Counted from the first letter of the stretch, positions 34,370-46,319 are shown. The stretch: 64,000 bases of DNA from Delphinus delphis (GCF_949987515.2 NC_082702.1:55273600-55337599), one strand, 5' to 3'. Notes: a model not told the origin generated them from the letters alone. Numbers and translations are program-made.

Positions 34370-34840
34370 GGGGCAGGGGCTGTTTCACCTCCCATCTTGC
34401 CCTCTTCCGGCCCCTTCTGCATCCTGGTATCGCGTTATAGTTTCTAAATCTCACTCTCTTCCAGCCTTTGCCCAGGCAGGAGCCTCGGTGGCCCTCTGTG
34501 CTTCCTTCCGGCATCCGAGGCCTCCTATCACAAGCCCTTGTCTGTCTGGATAGCCTGCTTCCCTCCCTTGCCTTTGGCCGGAGAGGCCTCTGGGTGCTGT
34601 GTGTGTTACAGACCCCGCCCCCCCCCCAGGAGGGCTGCACCCTCATCATTCCCGTATCCACCTCCCTGCAGGCCTGGCCCCAGGCCCTCTCCTTCCTCTG
34701 GACTCTCAGCTGCCGCTTTCCGTGCGGCCTGTGCTCCGACCTCGGCCACCCTCACGGTCGGTCCCCTGCCCGCGTGCCTGTGAGTCCCTCGGCGTCTGTG
34801 CTTGCGCGAGGTGGCCCATCACCAGCCGTGGGATGGATGA
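34370..34840 (-). repeat. L2-like LINE fossil
   Basis: C/T-rich, with ctctcttccagcctttgccc and ggaggctgcacc-like pieces. A distant L2 match by eye. Confidence 0.4.
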
Positions 34841-35834
34841 ATGGATGCCCGTCCGCGCAGAGCCCTGAGCAAGCCCCCAGTCCTCTGGGAACTCGTTATG
34901 AAACCATTTCTTTTTTCTCTGAAGAAAATGGTCCAGACATTTATTCCGAAGGGGCTGTGATAATTTTAGGAGGCAGAGTGGGCGCCCTTTCAACGTGGGG
35001 CGCCTAACGCCGGGGGCAGCTGCGCGGACCTTTACAGGGTTAAGGATGGAGAGAGTCAGGGTAGATTTTCTTTTCAGGGCACGGACTCCTCCCCGCTCCT
35101 TCCCAGCCACTGGTCATTTGGCTTCTGTCCCTGTGGGGAAAAGACACTGTCCGCCTCTTTCTGGATCAGTCGCCCTCCATCCTGTGCCCCTCCCCACCCC
35201 AAGGCCCTGTGTGGTGCCTACCAGGGAGCAGGCATTCTCCTGGGCCTGAAGCTTGCCTGAGCCCCAGCCCCGCCAGGGTCCTGGCTGTTTCCTGCCTCCC
35301 GTGGGGAGCAGGCTGGGTTTCTGCTGCTCTTCTCCTCATGCCCTGTGCTTGTCTGGTGCCTGTGGGGGAGATTCAGGGCAGCGGAAAGGAGCTTGGGTAC
35401 GCAGCAGGCAGGGACAGGCCCTGGGCAGCCTGCGACTAGCCTGCTGTGTTTTCCTATTTGTTTATTTCATGGTATCTCAGGATGGGAGCTGGGATCTCGC
35501 TCCTTCCTTCTCCACAGCCCCCCTGTGGGGGAAGCAGAGCCTTTAGGGGTGTTGTTGAGGCCGCCTCTGCGCAGGGGCCCTCGGGGCGGGGCCGGCAGTC
35601 CGAGCCTCAGCACCGTCCCCTCCCTCTGGGCATCCTCGGTGCAGTGCTGCCCAGCCCCCGTCTCCACCCAGACAAGTGACACTGATTTGAGAAAGTGTCT
35701 CAGAGTCATGGCTTCCTGCTCGGCCCTGCCTGCTGGGCTTCTAGCCACAGTCCTTTGAAACAGGCTGAGCACTGAGAGGTGGATTTTAACACTCCAGAAG
35801 TTAAGACACCCCATTTTGAGGTTTTATGAGCGGA

Positions 35835-36030
35835 CAGGCTCTGGGGTTAGGTAGCTGCCACGTGCTAGCTGTGTGGCTTCGGCAGGTTACTTAGCCTCTC
35901 TGTGTTTATAATTCCTCACCAAGCACAACGGGGGACGACAAAAGTCCCTTTCTCACAGAGTTGTTTGGTGGGGTCAGTAAGACAATGCATGATACTAAAT
36001 AAATGTGAATTAGACTGTTGCTATTATTTT
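35835..36030 (-). repeat. MIR-type SINE fossil
   Basis: gctagctgtgtggcttcggc, aggttacttagcctctctgt and tactaaataaatgtgaatta. Confidence 0.8.
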
Positions 36031-36104
36031 AGTAACCATTATTTTAGTGGAGTGGGACCAGCACCTGGTGGCAGCATGCAGAGCGGGAAGATGGAAGATC
36101 CCCC

Positions 36105-36310
36105 TTGGAGGCTGGGCTGTTAAAGTTCTAACAAGTTCCTAGCTGGGTGACCTTAGGCAAGTTACTTAACCTCTCTTAAACTCAGAGGTTTTTGTTTGTT
36201 TGTTCATTTTATCTGCAACAATGGAGAGATAAAACATACCTCCAGGGCTTGTTGGGGGAGTTAAATAAGAAAATGGTTCTAATGTTACCTGCAGTGGGCA
36301 GGTGTTCAGA
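36105..36310 (-). repeat. MIR-type SINE fossil
   Basis: agctgggtgaccttaggcaa, gttacttaacctctcttaaa and gggagttaaataagaaaatg. Confidence 0.8.
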
Positions 36311-36419
36311 TGATGATTGCCCTGGCGGGTGCTTGAGAAAGTTAACTTCCTTAATATCCAGGTACCATTGACTGAGAGCTCCTTTGCTTCTCATCTGGGG
36401 GCTCCATGCCTGCTGTCAG

Positions 36420-36570
36420 TCAACCTTCCCCCAAATCCTATTCCAGGTACCATTAGCCCATTTAGAGATAGGGAAACAAAGGCACAGAGAGGTGAAACCA
36501 TTTGCTTGAAGTCACACAGCCAGCAAGAGGCAGAGCCTGGCACTGTACCCAGGTTCACCTAACAAGAGCA
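36420..36570 (+). repeat. MIR-type SINE fossil
   Basis: tagggaaacaaaggcacaga, gaagtcacacagccagcaag and ctggcactgtacccaggttc. Confidence 0.8.
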
Positions 36571-37344
36571 CCTCACTGCCCCGCCCTCTGAAGGTGGGAG
36601 GTGCGTGCTCTTATCAACAGGCCCGTCTCCCACTGACTGAGTGTGGCCCCCGGAGGGTGTTGACCCCCTGTTTCAGGCTGTGCTTGGGCACTGGAGAAAG
36701 ATCCGAGGCAGAAGTGGTACAGGGTTTGGTGGGCGCTGAAGGTGGGGCACTGTCGGGGAGAATATCCCCTGCAGCTGAAATGGGCAGCGGGTCCAGAGGT
36801 GTGACCCCGCCCCCCCCCAGGCGTCTGCCCTGGGGCAGGACTTGCCCCTGGGTGTTGAGGAGTCGCAGTTATCTTGGCCAGAAGGAGACAGCAAGAGAGG
36901 AGGAGGAGAGGGCAGTGGGCAGCTTCCATTCGGGGGTCCCACAGTTGGTTCAACCAGTCTCCTGTTCCTGTTCCTGGATGGTCCCGGGGCTCTGCCGCAA
37001 TAGGCTTTCAGTGAGCAACTACTGTGTGCCAGGGCTGGGGCTTCCCAGAGCGAGGGACAGCCCCTGGCTGCCCATGAGCTGCAGCATCTTCCTCAAGACT
37101 CCGGGAGGGGGCGGGACAGCCGCTGGCTCGCAGCTGGGAGGGCTGCTTGGCATCTGTTCCTCCGCAGAAGAGAAGTGACCCTACTTGCCTTGTTCACCGT
37201 GTTCTTTCTTGAGGAGTTATGTGTGCTCCCTGGGCCAGCTGGGAGGCAAGAGGGCTGCAGATTCTTTGGCCCAGACCCCTGACTCAGGGAGGGCTGTGTT
37301 GGAGGGTAACAGGACTGGGCGAGTTGAAGGCATTTCTTGCTACC

Positions 37345-37600
37345 TAAAAAAATACGTATATACATATATATAATAGTAAAATATACGTAATATATAACCT
37401 ACCATTTTAGCCATTTTTAAATGCACTATTCAGTGGCATTTAACTACATTCACACCATTGTGCAACCATGACCGCCATCACCGTCATTCATCTCCAGGAT
37501 TTATTCATCCTCCCATTTCACAGATGAGGAGCCTGAGGCTGAGAGAAGGGACTTGCCAGTGTCCCCGACAAGTTAGTGGCCGAGCAGGTGCTCTGAGGAT
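37345..37600 (-). repeat. Old L1 fragment followed by a MIR fragment
   Basis: ctattcagtggcatttaact and cattgtgcaaccatgaccgc are L1M 3'-end landmarks. From 37500 cccatttcacagatgaggag is a sense MIR piece. Confidence 0.65.
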
Positions 37601-37818
37601 CGGGGCTCCTCTAGGTTCTTTGCTGACCGGCCGCTTCCCACCTCCCGAGCAAGGAACCCATCGGAGACATGCACGAAGGCCCTGTGTCTAGCGTCGCGGA
37701 AGCCGAAGCCCGGCCCTCGGGGTCTCCCAGGGCCTGAGCTGGGGCGTCTCTGCGGTTTGGGTTCTTACACCCACCCCTGACCCTGACCTCCTGGTGCCCG
37801 TTTCTCGTCCCCCTGCAG

Positions 37819-37937
37819 ACCTGGGATGAAGAGCTGGAGAAGTCGGCGGTGGCCTGGGCCCAGGAGTGCATCTGGGAGCATGGGCCCAACAGCCTGCTGG
37901 TGTCCATCGGGCAGAACCTGGCTGTGCACTGGGGCAG
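37819..37937 (+). CDS. CRISPLD2: CRISPLD2 coding exon 3: CAP domain (residues 81-120)
   Basis: 119 bases, acceptor cccctgcag|ACC, donor GGCAG|gtaaga. It begins in phase 0 and ends two bases into the Arg120 codon. It encodes the CAP helix beginning [10 protein letters not shown] (81-90), with W82, W93, C97 and W99. It also encodes the family signature GQNL (111-114), the core CAP motif G-[EQ]-N-[ILV], followed by the HWGR turn (117-120). This part forms the alpha-beta-alpha sandwich of the CAP fold shared with CRISP, antigen-5 and PR-1 proteins. CAP domains are usually secreted and bind lipids or other ligands. No enzymatic activity is established for this family member. Confidence 0.97.
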
Positions 37938-38769
37938 GTAAGAGCCACTGTGACCCCCTACTCGTGAACAGGGTCTCACTCACGCCACCAGACCTCCAAG
38001 GCCTTGACGGTGTCTGTTAAATGTCGTCCACGGACCTTCCCCCGGGTCAACCGGGCCACATTCCTGAGCCCCCAAGCCAGCTGGCAGCGCCTCCCGGGCT
38101 AGGGCCTGGCTGCCTTAGAGGAAATGAGCAAAATGTCTTCTGACCGGTTAAGACTCACTGACCACGTGCTGTGCACACGAATCCTCCAAACGGGGGCCCA
38201 GGGTCCCTGGGTCTGTTTTCGTTGAGCCGCACTTATGGAAAATTTGGCCGGGGCTGGAAGCAGCCCCTCAAAGTACACGTCAGGGTGTGCTTGCCTTCAA
38301 GCGCCTGTTTACTCTGTTTCCAGCTCTTTAAGCGGGGAGTGTAATGGGGCCACGAGTAGCTGCATCTTCCTTTAGCCAGTGCCCTTCCGGGAAGGACCTG
38401 GGCAGGTGTCACCGTGTGTCCAGAGGTGTGACTTCGTGGAACCACAGCAACCCAGCATTCTTTTCTGCTTTTTATGAAGTCAGTCTTGTGACAGCATTAA
38501 GAGAAAATGTCTAAAGGGAACCAAACCCATCGATCCACTGCCCTGGTCCAGCAATTTGCGTGTTCCTGGGCTTCTGGGCTGCATCTGGCTGTGGGCCGGC
38601 ATGTTTTCACGTAGCTGTAACTGTGGCCAGGACAGCTGTTAATTCTTTTTTTTTCCTTCTCCTACGATATCAAACAATTTTCTGTTACATGGTTGCCACG
38701 GTTATCACCTCGTCAAGGCTGCCTTTGGGCCATGAAGTTGACAGACTGGAATTTAGCCATTCCATTCTT

Positions 38770-38982
38770 CTTTTTTTTTTTTTTTTTTGCGGTACGCGGG
38801 CCTCTCACTGTTGTGGCCTCTCCCGTTGCGGAGCACAGGCTCCGGACGCGCAGGCTCAGCAGCCACGGCTCATGGGCCCAGCCGCTCCGCGGCATGTGGG
38901 ATCTTCCCGGACTGGGACACGAACCCACGTCCCCTGCATCGGCAGGCGGACTCTCAACCACTGCACCACCGGGGAAGCCCCT
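38770..38982 (-). repeat. CHR-type SINE, short form, inserted in the tail of another SINE
   Basis: T-run, gcggtacgcgggcctctcac, head accaccggggaagcccc. Both sides are ctctttttt-like, which is the poly-T tail of the long-form element to its right. Confidence 0.9.
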
Positions 38983-39293
38983 CTTTTTTTTTTAAAAATT
39001 AATTAATTTATTTGTTTTTTGGGTTTTTTTGGGCTATGTTGGGTCTTCATTGCTATGCGTGGACTTTCTCTAGTTGAGGCAAGAGGGGGCTACTCTTCGT
39101 TGCCGTGCGCGGGCTTCTCATTGCGGTGGCTTCTCTTGCTGTGGAGCACGGGCTCTAGAGCGCAGGCTCAGTAGTTGTGGTGCACGGGCTTAGTTGCTCC
39201 GCGGCAAGTGAGATCTTCCCTGGCCAGGGATCGAACCCGTGTCCCCTGCATTGGCAGGAGGGTTCTTAACCACTGCGCCACCAGGGAAGCCCA
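38983..39293 (-). repeat. CHR-type SINE, long form
   Basis: gggctatgttgggtcttcat ... gcgccaccagggaagcccaa. The duplication agccattccattctt lies at 38755-38769, left of the short SINE, and at 39294-39308, so the long form arrived first. Confidence 0.93.
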
Positions 39294-40115
39294 AGCCATT
39301 CCATTCTTGTAGCTAGGTTGTTTTTTTTTTTTCTTTTCCCCCTTGGCTCATTTGAATGATTTCAGTAGGAAAACTCTGAGGGGTAGGACTGATGGGTCCC
39401 AGGGCACAAAGACTGTCCCCCTTCTGGATGAATATTGCCAACTCACTTTACAAAAGAGACCCTCTTCTGAAGGCCCCTCTGCAGCCAACTGTTCTCTTTC
39501 CAAAACCACCCCAGCCTGGCTGTGAGGTTCCAGGGAAGTAGACAGACTGGTGATGGTTCCCTGTGTCTCTAGAGCTCTGTTGCTGCGTGTGTCTCTTTCC
39601 CCGAGCTGGCTCCAGGAAGGGAGGCTGCTTCTCCAGCCACGGCACTGACCACCACCATTCCCTGGGTCCTGACAGTAATTGTTATAAGACTTCTAACCAC
39701 CCGGGTCCCCACGGTGCCCTCAGAAGCCACCAGTTGCCACCACATCTGTTCTCTTTATTGAAACCACTTTGTTGACACTTGCTGGTGACAGCGACCGGGG
39801 GTTCCAACCTGGTTTATTTTCTTTCCCGGTGCCAACCTGGCGGACAGGGCTGAAGCGAGGGGGTGGTGGCCACCAACAGTGGCTGGGGGCGTGCTCCTCA
39901 GGGTTGGGGACGAGGGAGGGCTCAGGTGATAAAATCCCAAAGGGGAGCTTGGTAGAAGGGTTTGCCCAGCTGACTGCAGGGCTCTGCACACCTGTGGGTT
40001 CCTGTGCCTTGAATGAATTTTCTTCCTTGAGTCTGAGTCCTCGGGTCCCCAGGCAGCCAAGGAACGAAGCTGGTCATGACGTTACAGAAACGTGAGGCCT
40101 TAGGCTGCTCTTTGG

Positions 40116-40160
<45 letters not shown>
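40116..40160 (+). repeat. (TG)n microsatellite
   Basis: About 22 uninterrupted TG units. Confidence 0.95.
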
Positions 40161-40161
<1 letters not shown>

Positions 40162-40644
40162 CAGGGACCTGTCTGTCACGCCATAGCCAGCTGTTTCCCA
40201 ACTTCCAGACCCTCCCCTGCCACAGTTCAGTTATCTGGGCAGGATCTGTTCAGTTATCTACTTACTGTTTTTCTCTACATTGACTGTAAATGGACTTGCA
40301 CCTTCAGTTTTGTCTTAAGCGGTAACATCTGTGAAATATGGGATTCCCCAAACGTACGTGAAAATTAATACATAATTATTAACATAAAAAAGAACTCACC
40401 GGGAGCCAGGTAAAAGTTTCCCACACACACTGGTGGCTTGTAGGTCACCCAGGGACACTCCTGGAACCCAGAGGAGACCAATTCGGGTTTTAAGCACTTT
40501 TAACAGATACTGGGTGGGATATGGGGCTGTTGGCCCAAAGAAGCACCCCCTCCAGCTGCCCCATGGGTGGCACTGCTGCCAGCGGGGGTCTCTGTCGTTG
40601 GGTGCTTGGTGGCTGGCATGTAACAAGCTGATCTGCCCCTGCAG

Positions 40645-40777
40645 GTATCGCTCTCCTGGCTTCCACGTGCAGTCCTGGTATGACGAGGTGAAGGACTACA
40701 CCTACCCCTACCCCCACGAGTGCAACCCCTGGTGTCCAGAGAGGTGCTCTGGGGCCATGTGCACCCACTACACACAG
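40645..40777 (+). CDS. CRISPLD2: CRISPLD2 coding exon 4: CAP domain with HYTQ motif (residues 120-164)
   Basis: 133 bases, acceptor cccctgcag|GTATCG, donor CACACAG|gtaagg. The first base completes Arg120 (AG+G) and the exon ends in phase 0. It encodes [11 protein letters not shown] (125-135), an aromatic stretch [11 protein letters not shown] (136-146), cysteines C146, C150, C154 and C159, and ends with the CAP1 signature T-H-Y-T-Q (160-164). H127 and H161 are the two histidines expected in the central CAP cavity. The exon itself starts with GT directly after the acceptor AG, but only the chosen cut keeps the frame. Confidence 0.97.
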
Positions 40778-41226
40778 GTAAGGCTGAAGATCAGGTGTGA
40801 CCTCAGCCTGGCACCCCCAAACACTGTCACTCACCTGGCCCTGTGGGACTGTTGCCCAGTCAGAAAACCTCTGCTCTATCATTACCTTAATTTTTTCCTT
40901 TAATTCAGCACTACTCAAAGTATAGCCGGTGGGCCAGGCTGTTTGTGGCCAGTTCACAAATATGGAAACTGAGAGTAAGCGCTGGAAACTTCTATGGCAG
41001 CTTTACATTGCTGGGGAATTTTCCTTGTGTGTTTTTTTGTTCTTTTTTTTTGTTTGCTTTTGTTTTAAAGGAATGTGTGGCTCTTTAATGGGTTAGGGGA
41101 GGAATCTGGTCCTTCACCTCTTCACCACACACCCCTTTAGTGCCAGCACCTTGTGGATCCAGACCAGATTATATCACCCTGGTCATTGGTCCCTTGAGCT
41201 CAGATGTATGGATGTCATCTTTTCAG
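40778..41226 (+). other. CRISPLD2: CRISPLD2 intron 4
   Basis: 449 bases. A hAT-like fossil may lie at about 40905-40990 (actactcaaagtatagccgg). A T/G-rich stretch precedes exon 5. Confidence 0.9.
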
Positions 41227-41342
41227 ATAGTTTGGGCCACAACCACCAAGATTGGCTGTGCTGTGAACACCTGCGAGAGGATGAATGTCTGGGGAGATGT
41301 TTGGGAGAATGCGGTCTACCTCGTCTGCAATTACTCTCCAAA
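41227..41342 (+). CDS. CRISPLD2: CRISPLD2 coding exon 5: end of CAP domain (residues 165-203)
   Basis: 116 bases, acceptor tcttttcag|ATAGTT, donor CCAAA|gtaaga. It starts in phase 0 and ends two bases into Lys203. It completes the CAP1 motif ([15 protein letters not shown] across the exon 4/5 junction) and carries the CAP2 signature YLVCNYSP (195-202). Cysteines C175, C180 and C198 probably pair within the domain. Only 449 bases of intron separate it from exon 4. The final lysine codon joins to exon 6 to give the usual CNYSPKGN sequence. Confidence 0.97.
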
Positions 41343-41708
41343 GTAAGAACAAGTGACGTGGTTTTATGGGTTGGGGTGTGTTCTCCTGCTATGGAAGACC
41401 CAACTGAAACTGGCTTCAGTGGTAAAATCTCTTTATTATTTCACATAACAAGGCATCTAGAGGTTGGTGCGTCTAGGTTAGCTTAATAGCTCAGCATGTC
41501 AATGAGAACTTTCTGTCTTTCTGCTGTATTGTCCTCTCCTCATGGTCCCAAGATGGCTGTAGAGCACCAGGCATCACATCTTCCCAAACAGAAGGGAAGA
41601 GAATGGTAGAAAAGGCCTGTCTCCTTAGGCTTTTCTCACCCCTGGCCCACTTTCTCCTTATGTCATTGGCCAGAACTAGACCACTCATGGACAAGGGAGA
41701 ACAAGAGT

Positions 41709-41781
41709 GCCCCAGTTGGCTTTGACCAATGAAATTGCCCCAGTTGGCTTTGACCAATGAAATCGCCCCAGTTGGCTTTGC
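41709..41781 (+). repeat. 28-bp minisatellite, 2.6 copies, each full copy with a CCAAT motif
   Basis: Units at 41709-41736 and 41737-41764 differ by one base and a partial unit follows to 41781. Each full unit includes ggctttgaccaatgaaat. Confidence 0.97.
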
Positions 41782-42642
41782 ACGTCACCCCCTGGGGCTA
41801 CTTGAATAAGTCAGAAGCAGGAGTAGTTGGCTGGGCAGCCAGTGGGGTCTGTCATAGAGATTCTTTTTCTCTGAAAATACGCAGCAGACAGCACTCTAGA
41901 AAATAGGTATTCATGCTAGCCCTAGTTTTTGCATCTTTACATTTCCCCTCCCAGAAGGGACCTCGTCACACCTTTAGGTCATAGTCCCACTTTCTCTTGA
42001 CAGCATCCTGATGTCATCAGTGGGTCACTTATCCCTTTACTCATTCACCTCCGTTGCTCATCAGACAAGTGTGTGCTGATTCTCAGAGACCCGCTCACCC
42101 AGTTATAGCCTGTGGTTTGCACACTGGCCACTGGGCTGGCCGCCATCCTAGCACTGGGCCCTGCACGCAGTGTGCCCTTGAGGCATGTTTTCTCCATGAC
42201 TGCATGAAACAGGAATGACCTCATTTACTGGGTTGGATCAGGAGTGGCCGTGAGAAGGTAGGATGAAGAGGGAATCGCTGAGGTTGGGAGGAAAATAGAA
42301 ACTCTCCGTAAACCATCTGGGACGCCTGTGGTAATGATGTCTCAGGCAGCCCACGGGGATGAGGGCAGGGGGGTTACGTCATCCATGGGAGGGACCTGAG
42401 CCCCATGGAAGAGCAGTAAGGTGGTCCCCATGGTGGAACTCGTTGCAGAGTGGCAGGTGGGGAGTGAGGAATCATTTGATTTAAGTCTTTATATTAAAAA
42501 ATACACTAGAAGATCCAACCAGAAATACCATTCTTCCCTTATTTAGTCTTTACCGCTTTCTTGAAAAAATAATGACTTGTGTACAGTAAAGTACACTAAT
42601 CCTAAGAGCCCAACTGGATAAATTTTCACACATATAGACATG

Positions 42643-43050
42643 TATTAGTCAGCTCAGGCTGCCGTAACAGAATACCACAGATTGGGTGGCTTGAGCAATA
42701 CACATTATTTCTCACAGCTCTGGGGGCTGGAAGTCCAGATCAGGGTCCAGCAGGGTCAGTTTCTAGTGAGGAGTCTCTTTCTGGCTCCCGGATGGCCACA
42801 TTCTCCCTGTGTCTCCACATGGCGTTTCCTCAGCGTGTGCTGGGGGTTGGAGGGGGAGGGAGAGGGAGGGGGAATTGAGCTCTCTGTGTCTCTTCTTATA
42901 AGGACACTAATCCTATCAGAGTCCCACCCTTGTGACCTCATTTAACCTTAATCACCTCCTCCGAGGCCCCATCTCCAAATGCAGCCACGTTGGGGGGTTA
43001 GGGTTTCATCATACGGACTGGGGGGGCTGGGCACCCACGTTCAGTCCATG
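42643..43050 (-). repeat. MLT1-like (MaLR) LTR
   Basis: tattagtcagctcaggctgc, gattgggtggcttgagcaat, ctctgggggctggaagtcca, ttcttataaggacactaatc and ggggttagggtttcatcata, in antisense order. Confidence 0.7.
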
Positions 43051-44639
43051 CATGTGTATATGCATTATGTCTACCTGTGTAACTAGTCCCCAGGTCAAGG
43101 GAGGGAGTATTTCCAGGGCCCCAGGCTGGAAGCGGGGGGCTCCCTCATGCCCCCCAGAGTGGCTGACATTCTGACACCCCTCCCCATCGGTCAGTCTGTC
43201 TGGTTCGGACCCTCCTGTGAATGGACAGATATGCCCTCTTGTGCCTGCCGTCTGCCTTTCAACACCGTGTCTGGGAGTTTCGTCCGTGGTGTTGTGTGTT
43301 CGGTGGGCATTTTTTTTCAGATGTCTTTGTGGTTTTCCATGATGTCCACAAGCCTCTTTCTTCAAGAGTCCGAGCCCCCGGCCATGCAGGGGGCAGTGGC
43401 TGAGAGGGTGGGCCCTGGGGTGGTGTCTGGGCTCAGGTCTCTTTGGGAGGGGGTGGGGTGGGGTGGTCTTGCGCCCTGATGGCCTCATGGGTGGGGGGAG
43501 GGTGCTCACTTCCTGGGGCTGTTGGGAGCGGGGAGGGTGCCCGTCTACAAGACGCCTAGCCCCCAGCCCGCATCCACGACCGGTAACCCGGAGAGCTGCT
43601 GCTCCAGCTGTGTGGGAGACTTGGTTTGTCGCTGAGGAAATGTGGAACCTACCTGTGCTGGTGCACTTGGCTGGGGGAGGGGAGGAGCCTGTCTGGGAGG
43701 CCCGGAGTGTGTGAAGAAACCTACTGAGCCCCACCCGGTGACAGGGCAGGTGCTGGGGTCCCCTGGGTCCGCCGGGTGATGGTCCATTTGGGAGGGCCAT
43801 CCCGAAGCCCCCCGTGCGCCCCTAGCCAGCCTGCACGTGGGGCCGAGGTGCTCAGCGAGGCAGGGTCTGCAGCCTGGTGGGGGGTGTTATTTTCCATCCA
43901 CGGGTGCAGACTATAACAGCACCCCCCAGCTGCCCTCCCACCATCCCCAGGCCCGATGCCCGCATGGCCCTGAGTGATGCCGGTCCGCTATTTTGAGCCG
44001 TCTGGGGCCAAACAGAGAGTGTGTTTTCTGCAGTTGTCTCCCGGCCATCACTATCAGGACCCCTCCTTGGCCACCCTGGACAGCCGTCAGAAATGTCACG
44101 CAATGAGGATGTTGATTTAGCAAATGCTCAGAGAGCATGTTGCCGTCACCAGGGGCTGGCCCCAGTCTGGGGCATCCACACAGACGCCCTCTTCATCTCA
44201 TGACCACCCCCCGTGCTTACCCCACTACAGAGAAGGGGGCAGAGGCTCAGGGTCGAGGGGCATTGGCTGGGTTCACCCGGCTGGCAGGGCCACGTCCAGC
44301 CCCGGGAGTCTGCTCATCACCGCTCGGCCATGCTTGGCCCAGGATCGGGGCCGCCAGTCTCTTTCCTGAGTGGACAGACAGGTGACGGGGCACCCATGAA
44401 GGAAGTTTCTAGAACAGATCACGAAGACTGGCTCCCAGTCACTCACCTCTCGGGCTTGTGCTGCTAAAGGCCCAGGTGCTGGGGGAAGGGCTTGGGAATT
44501 GCACTCACCACCTGCAGCCTGGCCCCTGGAGAAATCCCACTGACCGGCCTCTGGTTTTCCTGCCCTGGGAACTTCAAAGGGAGGCGGATGGCACCTGCAA
44601 TGCCCAGAGGGACCTTGGTCCCAGCCCCGAGAGCAGAGT

Positions 44640-44845
44640 GTGGTCAAAGGCTCTGAGCCCCACGGCCTGGGTTCAAATCCCAGCCCTCCCACTCCCTTGT
44701 TGTGTGACCTTGGGCAAGTCCCTTAACCTCTCTGAGCCTCAGTTTCCTCTTCTGAAAAAGGATTGAACTCCAGCACGTCCCTCCTGGGGTGCTGGAAGGA
44801 TGGAGTGAGCAGGTAGGTACGTGGTAAACACGAGGCACTCCCTGG
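44640..44845 (-). repeat. MIR-type SINE fossil
   Basis: ctgggttcaaatcccagccc, ttgtgtgaccttgggcaagt and ctctgagcctcagtttcctc: a well-preserved antisense MIR. Confidence 0.88.
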
Positions 44846-45192
44846 AACAGGCTGACCTTTACTCATTTGAGAAATGGCTTCAGAGGATCCCAGCAGCTTC
44901 CAGTGCAGAGGCATCGGGGCTGGGACTGGGGGTGGCTGACAGCATTCAGAGTTGCGTGAGGCCACAGGACAAAGGTGCAGGGAGAAGGATGCTTTGTAGC
45001 TCCCGACTGGGATTCTTCTGGAATTCTCTAGACTCTGTACACAGGAGGGGCTCAGGGCAGGTGCCTTTCCCCCTTCACACCTTCCTTCCTCCCTGACCGT
45101 GTCTGGGGTCCCGAGAGGCTCCAGAAAGGAGCAAGAAGCCCCCCGGGCCCTGGCGTGGCGGCCCCCTGATGGGGTTTCTGGTCTGTCCTCAG

Positions 45193-45293
45193 GGGGAACT
45201 GGATCGGAGAAGCCCCCTACAGAGCTGGCCGGCCCTGCTCCGAGTGCCCGCCCAGGTACGGAGGCAGCTGCAGGAACAACTTGTGTTACCGAG
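45193..45293 (+). CDS. CRISPLD2: CRISPLD2 coding exon 6: cysteine-rich hinge (residues 203-236)
   Basis: 101 bases, acceptor gtcctcag|GGGGAAC, donor CGAG|gtagga. The first G completes Lys203. It encodes [12 protein letters not shown] followed by a compact cysteine cluster: C218, C221, C229 and C234 in the [17 protein letters not shown] stretch. This EGF-like or hinge segment follows the CAP domain in CRISP-type proteins and is disulfide-rich. The donor gtagga is weaker than the others, but phase and downstream continuity fix it. Confidence 0.95.
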
Positions 45294-46319
45294 GTAGGAA
45301 ACGACTTCAAAACCCTTTGGAATGGGCGTCCCCTCCAGTCCCTGAGTCACAGAGTGGCTGACGTGAAACGGGGAAGTTGGACAATTTGGGGGGGAAATTG
45401 GTCCCTCCTGCCCTCCCCCTCGGCCCTCCCCTCCTCGCCTCCCCATCTCTGGACTCAGGGTTCAGCCCCAGCTCCCCGGGGATACGGCTGCCCCTGGGAC
45501 GTCCCCCCAGTGGGCGTCTCCCGTGGGAGGCATCCCTGCTCTCTTGATGCTCAGAGTTTGGTATAAAACAGACAACAAATAAGGAATTTAAAACAGCCAC
45601 GTGATTGATGGTCCGGGCAAGCTGCAGGCCGGGCAGGGGCCGCCTCCGCGGCTTGTCAGAGCCCCTCCTGCCCGTCCTTGTCCCCCACGGGCCACCCAGC
45701 CGCGTGTGCAGCTCGTCCGGCCCTTACTCGTCAGAAACCTGTTTCCCCTACCCCACAGCTCAGGCCAAGCCGAGCTCTCAAAGGCTCTCAAAGGCTGTAT
45801 TTCCCGGCGATGCCAGCATTTGCTTATTGCCTGCGGCTCAGAATGTTCCCACGTCCCCGCTCCTGTGAATAATGCGCGTTTTTCGTGCCTCACGTGCTCC
45901 TCGCACTTGGGACTGTTTCCTCCGGCTCCGTCCCAGAAGGAGCAGAGCCCGCCAAGGGGCTGACCGTGTTTTTGAGGTTGAGGTGTGTTTTTTTTCCCGT
46001 GGCTCCATTGGCAGGTCTTGTAATGGCTGAGAGGGGTCTTTCAGGAGAGGTGGGACTGGGGGGGAAACGCAGGATCAGTCCCGTGGGCTCCGGGGTGAAG
46101 CGTGGGGCTCCCAGACCCTCCCAGGCCTGCTGTTCGCTACTGATTCTGCCCACTGAGGGGAGGGCGTGGGGATCTTGCAGGGGGGCAGAAGCAAGGATCT
46201 GAGAGTCCAGTCCGTGCTGGTCCCCTGGGTCGTGAGTTATATGCGGGTGGCTGAGCCTCCAGGGGGAACTCAGGGGGCTCAACCCGAAGTCTGGACATTA
46301 GGCTTCTGGTTCTGGCTCT

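Larger units (their letters stand above)
33425..37818 (+). other. CRISPLD2: CRISPLD2 intron 2
   Basis: 4.4 kb. It holds a G-rich and a C-rich tract near its 5' end, several MIRs, an L2-like block and an L1M fragment. The stretches at about 34850-35830 and 36570-37340 contain nothing I can name. Confidence 0.9.
37938..40644 (+). other. CRISPLD2: CRISPLD2 intron 3
   Basis: 2.7 kb. It holds a two-SINE cluster at 38770-39293 and a TG microsatellite. The parts at 37938-38750 and 39310-40110 show nothing nameable. Confidence 0.9.
41343..45192 (+). other. CRISPLD2: CRISPLD2 intron 5
   Basis: 3.85 kb. It holds a 28-bp minisatellite, an LTR fossil and a MIR. The parts at 41800-42480 and 43080-44630 contain nothing recognisable; a 263-codon open frame on the minus strand at 43009-43800 is compositional. 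Confidence 0.9.

Noticed and set aside
43009..43800. 263-codon open frame on the minus strand, the longest in the window
   Set aside because: It starts inside an LTR fossil, has low-complexity Pro/His/Arg composition and no splice or homology support.
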